From Marinobacter sp. C7 (GTDB lineage Bacteria > Pseudomonadota > Gammaproteobacteria > Pseudomonadales > Oleiphilaceae), in NCBI RefSeq assembly GCF_022343555.1, contig NZ_JAKQZH010000002.1:310001-374000 (forward strand): a stretch of 64,000 bases of DNA, read 5' to 3'. Position numbers and translations under genes: made by a program. Positions 57,318 through 64,000 of this stretch are shown here, piece by piece; the first letter of the stretch is position 1, and each line of letters opens with the position of its first letter. The notes beneath the pieces were generated by a model, which saw only the letters and a program-made list of their open reading frames with translations, did no database searches and was not told the DNA's origin.

Positions 57318-58901
57318 ATGAGTGCGGTTGCAGATACCCACGCCCAGGAACATCATCACGGCCCGGCCAAAGGCATAAGCCGATGGCTGCTGACCACCAA
57401 CCACAAGGACATCGGGACCATGTACCTGGTGTTCAGTTTCGCCATGTTCCTCCTTGGGGGAACCATGGCCATGGTGATTCGGGCGGAACTTTTCCAGCCC
57501 GGCCTGCAGATCGTGCAGCCGGAATTCTTCAACCAGATGACCACCATGCACGGTCTGATCATGGTGTTCGGTGCAGTCATGCCCGCCTTCGTGGGGCTGG
57601 CGAACTGGATGCTGCCGCTGATGATCGGTGCGCCGGACATGGCGCTGCCACGGATGAACAACTGGAGTTTCTGGCTGCTGCCGTGCGCGTTCCTGATTCT
57701 GGTATCCACGCTGTTCATGGAGGGCGGTGCGCCCAACTTCGGCTGGACGTTCTACGCGCCGCTGTCGACGACCTACGGCCCGCCGAGTACCACCTTCTTC
57801 ATTTTCGCGGTCCACATCATGGGGATCTCCTCCATCATGGGCGCGATCAATGTGATCGCCACCATCCTGAACCTGCGTGCGCCGGGCATGACCCTGATGA
57901 AGATGCCCCTGTTCGTGTGGACCTGGCTGATCACCGCCTTCCTGCTGATCGCGGTCATGCCGGTTCTGGCCGGCGTGGTCACCATGATGCTGATGGACAT
58001 CAACTTCGGCACCAGCTTCTTTGACGCCTCCGGTGGCGGTGACCCGGTTCTGTTCCAGCATGTGTTCTGGTTCTTCGGGCACCCCGAGGTCTACATCATG
58101 ATCCTGCCGGCCTTTGGTGCCGTGTCCCACATCATTCCGGCGTTCTCGCGCAAGCCGCTGTTCGGGTATGCCTCGATGGTGTATGCGGTGGGTGCCATCG
58201 CGTTGCTCTCGTTCGTGGTCTGGGCTCACCACATGTTCACCGTGGGCATCCCCATCGCCGGGCAGCTGTTCTTCATGTACGCCACCATGCTGATCGCGGT
58301 GCCGACCGGGGTGAAGGTTTTCAACTGGGTGGCCACCATGTTCCGGGGCTCCCTGACCTTCGAGGCGCCCATGCTGTTTGCCGTTGCCTTCGTGATTCTG
58401 TTCACCATCGGTGGTTTCTCGGGACTGATGCTCGCCATTGCCCCGGCGGATTTCCAGTATCACGACACCTACTTCGTGGTGGCTCACTTCCACTATGTGC
58501 TGGTCCCCGGTGCCATCTTCGGCATCTTCGCGTCCGCTTATTTCTGGCTGCCCAAGTGGACCGGTCATATGTATGACGAGACCCTGGCCAAGACCCATTT
58601 CTGGTTGTCTTTTGTCGGCATGAATCTGGCCTTCTTCCCCATGCACTTCCTCGGGCTGGCCGGCATGCCGCGCCGGATACCCGATTACGCCCTGCAGTTT
58701 GCCGACTTCAACATGATTTCCAGCATCGGTGCGTTCATGTTTGGCGTCACCCAGCTGCTGTTCCTGCTGATCGTGATCAAGTGTGTCAGGGGCGGTAAAG
58801 AAGCTGCGGCAAAACCGTGGGATGGTGCAGAGGGTCTGGAATGGACCGTACCTTCGCCGGCGCCTTATCACACCTTTGCCACGCCGCCGGAGGTAAAGTG
58901 A
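57318..58901 (+). CDS. coxA: Cytochrome c oxidase subunit I
   Basis: Core subunit with heme a and the heme a3-CuB center that reduces O2 and pumps protons. The 527 residues include WLLTTNHKDIGTMYLVF, the K- and D-channel region, WFFGHPEVYIMILPAFG (CuB His and the cross-linked Tyr region HPEVY), WAHHMFTVG (two CuB His), and DTYFVVAHFHYVLVPGA (heme ligands). Marked as the A1-type oxidase by the HPEVY motif. GGGGGT lies before the ATG. Confidence 0.97.
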   Translation: MSAVADTHAQEHHHGPAKGISRWLLTTNHKDIGTMYLVFSFAMFLLGGTMAMVIRAELFQPGLQIVQPEFFNQMTTMHGLIMVFGAVMPAFVGLANWMLPLMIGAPDMALPRMNNWSFWLLPCAFLILVSTLFMEGGAPNFGWTFYAPLSTTYGPPSTTFFIFAVHIMGISSIMGAINVIATILNLRAPGMTLMKMPLFVWTWLITAFLLIAVMPVLAGVVTMMLMDINFGTSFFDASGGGDPVLFQHVFWFFGHPEVYIMILPAFGAVSHIIPAFSRKPLFGYASMVYAVGAIALLSFVVWAHHMFTVGIPIAGQLFFMYATMLIAVPTGVKVFNWVATMFRGSLTFEAPMLFAVAFVILFTIGGFSGLMLAIAPADFQYHDTYFVVAHFHYVLVPGAIFGIFASAYFWLPKWTGHMYDETLAKTHFWLSFVGMNLAFFPMHFLGLAGMPRRIPDYALQFADFNMISSIGAFMFGVTQLLFLLIVIKCVRGGKEAAAKPWDGAEGLEWTVPSPAPYHTFATPPEVK

Positions 58902-58969
58902 GGCCCCGGCAAGACCGGTGAAGGTGAGAACAAAAACAAACGCAAACGGCTAAGCCATCGGAGACTGTC

Positions 58970-59857
58970 ATGGCGGAAAACCAGACCTACTACGTTCCGG
59001 AACAGAGCAAATGGCCAATCGTTGCAACGGTCGGCCTGGGTGTCACGCTGTACGGTGTCGCCTCGATCATGGTGAACAGCAACCAGGGGGAAAGCACCAC
59101 TGCGTCCTGGGTGATGTTCTTCATTGGTGCCCTGATCATGGCCTACATGCTGTTCGGCTGGTTCGGGAGTGTGATCAGGGAGGGCCGCGCCGGCCTGTAC
59201 AGTGACCAGATGGACCGCTCATTCCGTTGGGGAATGAGTTGGTTCATCTTCTCGGAAGTCATGTTTTTTGCGGCTTTCTTCGGTGCACTGTTCTATGTGC
59301 GGGTGTTTGCGGTGCCCTGGCTGGGCGGTGAGGGGGACAGGGGGTCCTCAGCCATGCTGTGGGAGGGCTTCAATGCCGCCTGGCCGCTGGTCCAGAACCC
59401 GAATCCCGAAGCCTACCCGGGGCCCAGCGAGGTCATCGGTCCCTGGGGACTGCCTTTGATGAACACCATTTTGCTGGTCACCTCGTCCTTTACGATCACG
59501 ATCGCCCACCATGCACTCAAGGCCGGCCACCGGGCCAAGACCAAGTTATGGCTGGGCGCCACCATCGCGCTGGCGGTCGTGTTCATGTTTGTTCAGGGAT
59601 ACGAGTATATTCACGCCTACCAGGATCTGAACCTGACTCTGCAATCCGGCATTTATGGCACCACTTTCTTCATGTTGACCGGATTCCACGGCGCACACGT
59701 GCTGCTGGGATCGATCATGCTGACCGTTATGTTGTTGCGAATCTTCAAGGGCCACTTCACGGCAGAAAATCATTTCGGTTTCGAGGCGGCGGCCTGGTAC
59801 TGGCACTTCGTGGATGTGGTCTGGCTTGGCCTGTTCGTGTTTGTTTACATCATCTGA
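58970..59857 (+). CDS. coxC: Cytochrome c oxidase subunit III
   Basis: Membrane subunit stabilising subunit I. It has 295 residues with seven helices; conserved stretches are MSWFIFSEVMFFAAFFGALFY (quoted in part), TNSTILLVTSS-like NTILLVTSSFTITIAHHAL, and the C-terminal ENHFGFEAAAWYWHFVDVVWL (in part). It follows coxA after 68 bp. In related genomes the ctaG (Cox11) gene occupies this place, so its absence is noted. Confidence 0.96.
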   Translation: MAENQTYYVPEQSKWPIVATVGLGVTLYGVASIMVNSNQGESTTASWVMFFIGALIMAYMLFGWFGSVIREGRAGLYSDQMDRSFRWGMSWFIFSEVMFFAAFFGALFYVRVFAVPWLGGEGDRGSSAMLWEGFNAAWPLVQNPNPEAYPGPSEVIGPWGLPLMNTILLVTSSFTITIAHHALKAGHRAKTKLWLGATIALAVVFMFVQGYEYIHAYQDLNLTLQSGIYGTTFFMLTGFHGAHVLLGSIMLTVMLLRIFKGHFTAENHFGFEAAAWYWHFVDVVWLGLFVFVYII

Positions 59858-59869
59858 CGGGAAAAGCGG

Positions 59870-60073
59870 TCAGGGCGTCGGATTCAGTGTCAGGCTGCCC
59901 TGCCACAAGGCAATCAGGATAATCGCCAGGAGCAATATGCTGAGCGCGACCCGGACAGCGAGCGAATTGACCACCCGATTGGTTTTGCCACCGTCCCGGA
60001 TCAGGAAGAACAATCCGCTGAACAGGCTGGCAATAACGGCGAGCATCAGGACAACGATGACGGCCTTAAGCAT
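59870..60073 (-). CDS. DUF2909-type two-helix membrane protein
   Basis: A 67-residue protein, MLKAVIVVLMLAVIASLFSG and then a short charged loop (RDGGKTNR) and a second helix (ALSILLLAIILIALWQG). It matches the DUF2909 family that sits next to the SURF1 gene in pseudomonads, with no known role but a likely link to oxidase assembly by position. It is read opposite to the cox genes. AGGGA precedes the ATG. Confidence 0.85.
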   Translation of the reverse strand: MLKAVIVVLMLAVIASLFSGLFFLIRDGGKTNRVVNSLAVRVALSILLLAIILIALWQGSLTLNPTP

Positions 60074-60152
60074 GGGAATCCCTGTTGTTATAGGTTTGGG
60101 GGTTGCCCGAAACCGGAAATTTCCGGTGCCGGTGGAGTCACTATAGCAAAGC

Positions 60153-60890
60153 ATGGCTGATCCGCAGGCATCAAAGAGAAAATGGCGTTTTGACTGGCGA
60201 TTGATGCTATTCAGCGGCTTCTTTCTGCCGTTGCTGATTGGCCTCGGCTTCTGGCAACTGGACCGGGCCGGCCAAAAACAGGCGATGCTCGATGGCTGGC
60301 AACAGCAGGCGCAAACCCTTCCCTGGCCGCAACTGATCGAGGGCGAGGTGCGTTCCGGCAAACCGGTCCGGGTCACCGGCCTGTACGGCGATCATACCTG
60401 GCTGCTGGATAATCGCACCCGCGACGGTGTTCCGGGTTATGAAGTCATCACGGACTTCCATCCGCTGGAGGGCCCACCGGTACTGGTGAATCGAGGCTGG
60501 ATCCAGGCACCCCGCAACCGGGAACGATTGCCGCAGATCGACACACCGGAGGGCCTGCTTGAACTTGCCGGCCGGCTTGCCGACTATCCGGTACCACCGG
60601 TGCTCGCCGAGTCGGATCAGGCAGAGCAGGAGTGGCCGCGCCGGGTTCAGCGTCTTCCCAGAGCCGCCGCCGGCCATGCGGTGGAAGGTTTGCCGGCAGT
60701 GATTATCCGCCTGGACAGTGGCCAACAGCCCGGGGCTTTCCGGGCAGACTGGACGCCGGACCTGATGGGGCCTGGAACCCATTATGGCTATGCAGCTCAG
60801 TGGTTTGCGCTTGCCGTGGCACTGACTATATTGACTGTAGCGGCGAGTTATCGAAAGACAGGAGCCAATAATGACAATGACAATGGCTGA
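60153..60890 (+). CDS. SURF1-family cytochrome oxidase assembly protein
   Basis: Inner-membrane factor that helps insert heme a into subunit I. The 245-residue protein has helices at both ends (FSGFFLPLLIGLGFWQLDR near residue 25 and AAQWFALAVALTILTVAAS at the end) around a periplasmic domain with GLYGDHTWLLDNRTRDG, GYEVITDF and VLVNRGWIQA, the SURF1 signatures. It overlaps the next gene by 20 bases, which implies coupled translation. Confidence 0.93.
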   Translation: MADPQASKRKWRFDWRLMLFSGFFLPLLIGLGFWQLDRAGQKQAMLDGWQQQAQTLPWPQLIEGEVRSGKPVRVTGLYGDHTWLLDNRTRDGVPGYEVITDFHPLEGPPVLVNRGWIQAPRNRERLPQIDTPEGLLELAGRLADYPVPPVLAESDQAEQEWPRRVQRLPRAAAGHAVEGLPAVIIRLDSGQQPGAFRADWTPDLMGPGTHYGYAAQWFALAVALTILTVAASYRKTGANNDNDNG

Positions 60891-61521
60891 CAAGGGTACC
60901 CAGCATCAAGAGTCTGACCAACCGACACCCGACCAGGTCCGCCGGGGGCGTCGCACCGCCTTCCTGCTGTTTGCCCTAGGCTTTGGCCCGATGATTATTG
61001 CCACGGTCATGTTCTACACCGGCTGGCTCAATCCGGCCGGGCATACCAACAACGGTACACTGGTTCAGCCGGTGGTTCCGGTTCAGGCGCTCCACCTCCA
61101 GACCACATCCGGTGAACCGGTTGAGGCAAGGTTCGGGCCCGACAAGGTCGACCCCCAGTGGCTGCTTATGGTGGTCGCAGGTACTTGTGGCAGCGACTGC
61201 CAGGAACTGCTGTACCTTGCCCGACAGGTCAACATTGCCCTGGGCAAGAACGCCAACCGGGTCTCCCGGGCGGCGGCATTGGGGGCGGTCCCGCCGGGTC
61301 TTTCCTCCAAATGGTCGCGGGAATACAGCCTGATGGAACGTCTGGTGCCCGCCGAGGGCGCCACGCCGGCCTGGCCGACCGGCGTCGATCCCGACACTGA
61401 ACCCAGGATCCTGCTGGTGGATCCGTTCGGCAATGTGATGATGCACTACGGATCGGAACACAGTGGCAAGGACATGCTCGAGGACCTCAAGCATCTTCTC
61501 AAGCTGTCCCAGATTGGCTGA
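60871..61521 (+). CDS. Membrane-anchored thiol protein of the cox cluster, unknown function
   Basis: A 216-residue protein with one N-terminal membrane segment (TAFLLFALGFGPMIIATVMF) and an exported domain. The latter carries VVAGTCGSDCQELLYLARQV, where CGSDC (two cysteines separated by three residues) is like the redox or copper site of SCO/thioredoxin-fold proteins, and ends in DPFGNVMMHYGSEHSGKDML, resembling the SCO tail. The equivalent gene lies between SURF1 and ctaA in pseudomonads. A role in copper or thiol steps of oxidase assembly is inferred, not shown. Confidence 0.72.
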   Translation: MTMTMADKGTQHQESDQPTPDQVRRGRRTAFLLFALGFGPMIIATVMFYTGWLNPAGHTNNGTLVQPVVPVQALHLQTTSGEPVEARFGPDKVDPQWLLMVVAGTCGSDCQELLYLARQVNIALGKNANRVSRAAALGAVPPGLSSKWSREYSLMERLVPAEGATPAWPTGVDPDTEPRILLVDPFGNVMMHYGSEHSGKDMLEDLKHLLKLSQIG

Positions 61522-61538
61522 GGCCGGAGGTTGTTGCA

Positions 61539-62645
61539 GTGAATCAGTCTGCCCGTTCCGATTGCTCGAATTCCGGAATCCACCGAACCATGGCCCGTTG
61601 GGCGACCTTCGCAGCCTGCCTGGCGGTGGTGGTCATCATGCTGGGCGCCTGGACCCGGCTGGTGCATGCCGGCCTGGGCTGCCCGGACTGGCCGGGCTGC
61701 TACGGCTTCCTGACCGTGCCCCAGAGTGAGTCCAGTATTGCTATCGCCAACGCCCGCTTCCCGGAAACCCCGGTGGATGTGGAGAAGGGCTGGCCGGAAA
61801 TGATCCACCGTTATGCCGCCGGGACGCTTGGGCTGGTGGTTTTCGGCCTCGCGGCGCTCGCCGTGCGGCATCGCAAGACCGGCGTACCGGTCAGGCTACC
61901 TCTGTTCATCGCCGGGTTCATCGTTCTCCAGGGCGCGTTCGGCATGTGGACGGTCACCCTGAAACTCTGGCCCCAGGTAGTCGCCCTGCACCTGCTGGGC
62001 GGCTTCACCACCCTGAGCCTGCTTACCTTGTTGAGCCTGCGCCTGTGGAGGAAGGCAAGAGCCCTACCCAGACCCGTGACGGCGCCCGGCCTGGCCCGGT
62101 TCCGGCCCTGGCTCTACGGCGGATTACTGCTGGTCGTGCTGCAGATCGCCCTGGGCGCCTGGACTGCGGCGAACTATGCGGCGGTGGCGTGTACCGATCT
62201 GCCCACCTGCCAGGGCCAGTGGTGGCCGGAAGGCATGGATTTTCGCCATGGCTTTGACGTCGCCCAGCACGTGGGTCCGAACTACCTGGGCGGGCAGCTG
62301 ACGGCGGATGGTCGGGTCGCCATTCATGTCACCCATCGCCTTGGCGCGATGGTCGTGTTGGCCTGGTTTACGGTCCTGTTGGCCCTGATGTGGCAGCGGC
62401 GCGGTGCCAGCGGTCTGGACCGGTCCATTATCCTGGTGGCGGCGGTACTGGCCGCGCAGATTGCGCTGGGACTGGCCAACGTGCTTCTTCACATTCCTCT
62501 TTCAATCGCGGTGGCTCATAACGCGATGGGTGCGGGACTGCTGCTGGCCGTGATTCATCTCGTCTGGCGCCACCATCTGCTACCCGGGACCCAGACTACA
62601 AACGCAACCCAAACGACAACCATAAATCGGGAGGTAACGGCATGA
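61539..62645 (+). CDS. ctaA: Heme A synthase (COX15/CtaA)
   Basis: Oxidises the C8 methyl of heme O to a formyl group. The 368-residue protein has eight helices in two similar halves; conserved parts are GAWTRLVHAGLGCPDWPGCYG and EMIHRYAAGTLGL in the first and HVTHRLGAMVVLAWF and VAHNAMGAGLLLAVIHL in the second, carrying the heme-binding His. GTG start with GGAGG 8 bases upstream; ATG 61590 would shorten it by 17 residues. Its stop overlaps the cyoE ATG. Confidence 0.95.
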   Translation: MNQSARSDCSNSGIHRTMARWATFAACLAVVVIMLGAWTRLVHAGLGCPDWPGCYGFLTVPQSESSIAIANARFPETPVDVEKGWPEMIHRYAAGTLGLVVFGLAALAVRHRKTGVPVRLPLFIAGFIVLQGAFGMWTVTLKLWPQVVALHLLGGFTTLSLLTLLSLRLWRKARALPRPVTAPGLARFRPWLYGGLLLVVLQIALGAWTAANYAAVACTDLPTCQGQWWPEGMDFRHGFDVAQHVGPNYLGGQLTADGRVAIHVTHRLGAMVVLAWFTVLLALMWQRRGASGLDRSIILVAAVLAAQIALGLANVLLHIPLSIAVAHNAMGAGLLLAVIHLVWRHHLLPGTQTTNATQTTTINREVTA

Positions 62646-63562
62646 GCGAGCAAGTGAAGGCGCTGCCGGCCCGGAATAACGCGAGTGTTTCCGGAAAGAC
62701 CATTTCCTGGCGGGATTACCTGGAGCTGACCAAGCCCCGGGTGGTTGCGTTGATGATCCTGACCTCCGTGATCGGCATGCTGCTGGCGGCTCCGGGGGTG
62801 CCCGGCTGGAGCGTACTGCTGTTTGGTAACCTGGGCATCGCCCTGCTGGCGGGTGCTGCTGCGGTCGTGAACCACGTCGTGGATCAGAAGATCGACACCG
62901 TTATGGCCCGCACCCGCAAGCGCCCGGTCGCCACGGGCAAGATTGCCCCGACCGATGCCATCGTGTTTGCCACCCTGCTGGCCTGCCTTGGCATGGCCAT
63001 CCTGATGCTGATGGTCAATCACCTGACGGCCTGGCTGACCCTGGCCTCTCTGGTGGGTTACGCGGGCGTCTATACCCTGTTCCTGAAACGGGCGACACCC
63101 CAGAACATCACCATCGGCGGCCTCGCCGGTGCGATGCCACCCTTGCTGGGCTGGACCGCGGTCACTGGGCAGGTGGAAGGTCACGCCCTGCTGTTGGTCC
63201 TGATCATCTTCGCGTGGACACCGCCGCACTTCTGGGCTCTGGCCATCCACCGCAAGGAGGAGTACGCCAAGGCAGGAATCCCGATGTTGCCGGTTACCCA
63301 CGGCAACAAGTACACCGAGCTGCATATCCTGCTGTACACCCTGATGTTGCTGGCGGTCAGCCTGCTACCGTTTGTCACAGGCATGTCCGGCGGTATCTAT
63401 CTCATCGGTGCCCTGGCCCTTGGCCTGCGCTTCCTGCAGTACGCCATCCGGCTGCTGAAGGGTGATGATCGCCGCGTCGCCCTGAATACCTTCAAGTATT
63501 CCATCACTTATCTCATGGCGCTGTTTGTGGTACTCCTTGTGGATCATTTCGTTTTCTTCTAA
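62642..63562 (+). CDS. cyoE: Protoheme IX farnesyltransferase (heme O synthase)
   Basis: UbiA-family membrane enzyme converting heme B to heme O, the substrate of CtaA. The 306 residues have nine helices. The first Asp-rich motif is NHVVDQKIDTVMARTRKRPV, and the second region is FAWTPPHFWALAIHRKEEYA. The start overlaps ctaA (ATGA), so both heme A steps are coupled. The third palindromic element lies just after its stop. Confidence 0.96.
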   Translation: MSEQVKALPARNNASVSGKTISWRDYLELTKPRVVALMILTSVIGMLLAAPGVPGWSVLLFGNLGIALLAGAAAVVNHVVDQKIDTVMARTRKRPVATGKIAPTDAIVFATLLACLGMAILMLMVNHLTAWLTLASLVGYAGVYTLFLKRATPQNITIGGLAGAMPPLLGWTAVTGQVEGHALLLVLIIFAWTPPHFWALAIHRKEEYAKAGIPMLPVTHGNKYTELHILLYTLMLLAVSLLPFVTGMSGGIYLIGALALGLRFLQYAIRLLKGDDRRVALNTFKYSITYLMALFVVLLVDHFVFF

Positions 63563-63582
63563 CCCGAGGCACACAGTCTGGA

Positions 63583-63674
63583 GGAGTGGGTGGGGGTACC
63601 TTTTCTGGCGGGAACAATTGTCTGAGCGTAGCGAGTTGTTTGTTCCCAGAAGAAAAGGTACCCCCGCCCGCTCC
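63583..63674. repeat. Palindromic intergenic element, copy 3
   Basis: Arms 63583-63617 and 63640-63674 pair over about 35 bases, including two positions that become G-U pairs (63587 and 63591). They enclose an apical segment 63618-63639 that differs from copies 1 and 2 at two positions only (GCGAAGC becomes GCGTAGC, and one base near the end). It lies between cyoE and the SCO gene in the same orientation as copy 2. Confidence 0.92.
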
Positions 63675-63703
63675 TAGTCCCGGAGTTTGGTATTGGAGTA
63701 CTG

Positions 63704-64000
63704 ATGAATCGGTCCGTGCGGATAACGCTGGTTGCGCTGCTGTTAATTGTTCTGCTGATTTTTGGTCTTGTGGTTGCCCGCCAGGTTTATCTGGTGGGCG
63801 GAGATCCGCAGCCGGCGCCGGATCTCGCCGAATTCAATACCTATGTGTATGACCAGGCCAAGCCCTTGGTGCCGTTCACACTGACCAACGAGAACGGCGA
63901 GACAGTGACCCGGGAAGATCTGAAGGGGCGCTGGACCTTCGCCTTTGTCGGCTACACCAACTGCCCGGATATCTGTCCGGCGGCGATGGCGAATCTGCGC
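63704..64000 (+). CDS. SCO1/SenC-family copper chaperone (partial, cut by window end)
   Basis: Copper-delivery factor for the CuA site of CoxB. The first 99 residues are present: an N-terminal membrane anchor (ITLVALLLIVLLIFGLVVA) and a thioredoxin-like domain with the copper-binding CPDIC (C87, C91) in FVGYTNCPDICPAAM. GGAG precedes the ATG at 6 bases. The remainder, including the copper-binding His, lies beyond the window. Confidence 0.92.
   Translation, partial: MNRSVRITLVALLLIVLLIFGLVVARQVYLVGGDPQPAPDLAEFNTYVYDQAKPLVPFTLTNENGETVTREDLKGRWTFAFVGYTNCPDICPAAMANLR

Noticed and set aside
57294..58871. 525-codon open frame antisense to coxA
   Set aside because: Histidine/arginine/glutamate-rich translation typical of the reverse of a membrane protein gene; no start context.
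58916..58954. Tiny open frame (GTG, 11 codons) between coxA and coxC as a ctaG remnant
   Set aside because: Too short, lysine/asparagine/threonine-rich translation has no resemblance to Cox11; treated as spacer.

Overview
The window reads as a stretch of a gammaproteobacterial chromosome just clockwise of the replication origin, most likely from Marinobacter or a close relative. It begins right after what should be dnaN, with recF and gyrB, and recF carries two perfect ParB-binding (parS) sites. GC content is high. The gene order gyrB ... glyQS, trkA-rsmB-fmt-def-lysM-dprA-tsaC-hemF-aroE, then coxB-A-C/SURF1/ctaA/cyoE/sco is the order I know from the Pseudomonas origin region. The genus is inferred from protein character and synteny, not from a database search.

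Layout: 0-4.6 kb holds recF, gyrB and a convergent membrane protein. 4.7-9.7 kb holds gabT and two divergent ABC exporters, followed by a frameshifted remnant of a diguanylate cyclase gene. 9.9-19.4 kb is the recC-recB-recD operon, with translationally coupled four-base overlaps. 19.6-24.1 kb holds a small exported DUF4864 protein, then a coupled pair: a FAN1-like VRR-NUC nuclease and an iron-sulfur Rad3/XPD-type helicase with an N-terminal RecB-like nuclease domain. 24-30.8 kb is the fructose PTS unit: a Cra/FruR repressor divergent from fruB-fruK-fruA, with a clear operator between them. 30.9-34.4 kb holds a globin, a type II sulfide:quinone oxidoreductase, a lipoprotein-like phospholipase D/cardiolipin synthase and tRNA-Pro(CGG). 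34.5-47 kb is the translation and envelope housekeeping block. 47-56 kb is mixed: Hsp20 with a heat-shock promoter, gamma carbonic anhydrase, oligopeptidase A, YheV, an Na+/H+ antiporter-like protein, DoxX and a MATE exporter. 56-64 kb is the aa3-type cytochrome c oxidase cluster, cut by the window end inside a SCO/SenC gene.

How the parts work together: RecBCD with the FAN1/helicase pair form about 14 kb of DNA end-processing and repair functions. The fru genes import and phosphorylate fructose under Cra control. The cox cluster encodes the three core subunits plus heme A synthesis (cyoE, ctaA), SURF1 and SCO copper assembly factors. The usual Cu-B assembly gene ctaG is not between coxA and coxC, where I would expect it.

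The most interesting non-coding signal is a family of three palindromic intergenic elements (51252-51339, 51505-51592, 63583-63674). They share an almost invariant 22-base apical segment, while the arms differ in sequence but keep pairing. A separate perfect 29-bp inverted repeat lies at 48677-48792. No insertion sequences, prophage genes, rRNA or CRISPR arrays were seen.
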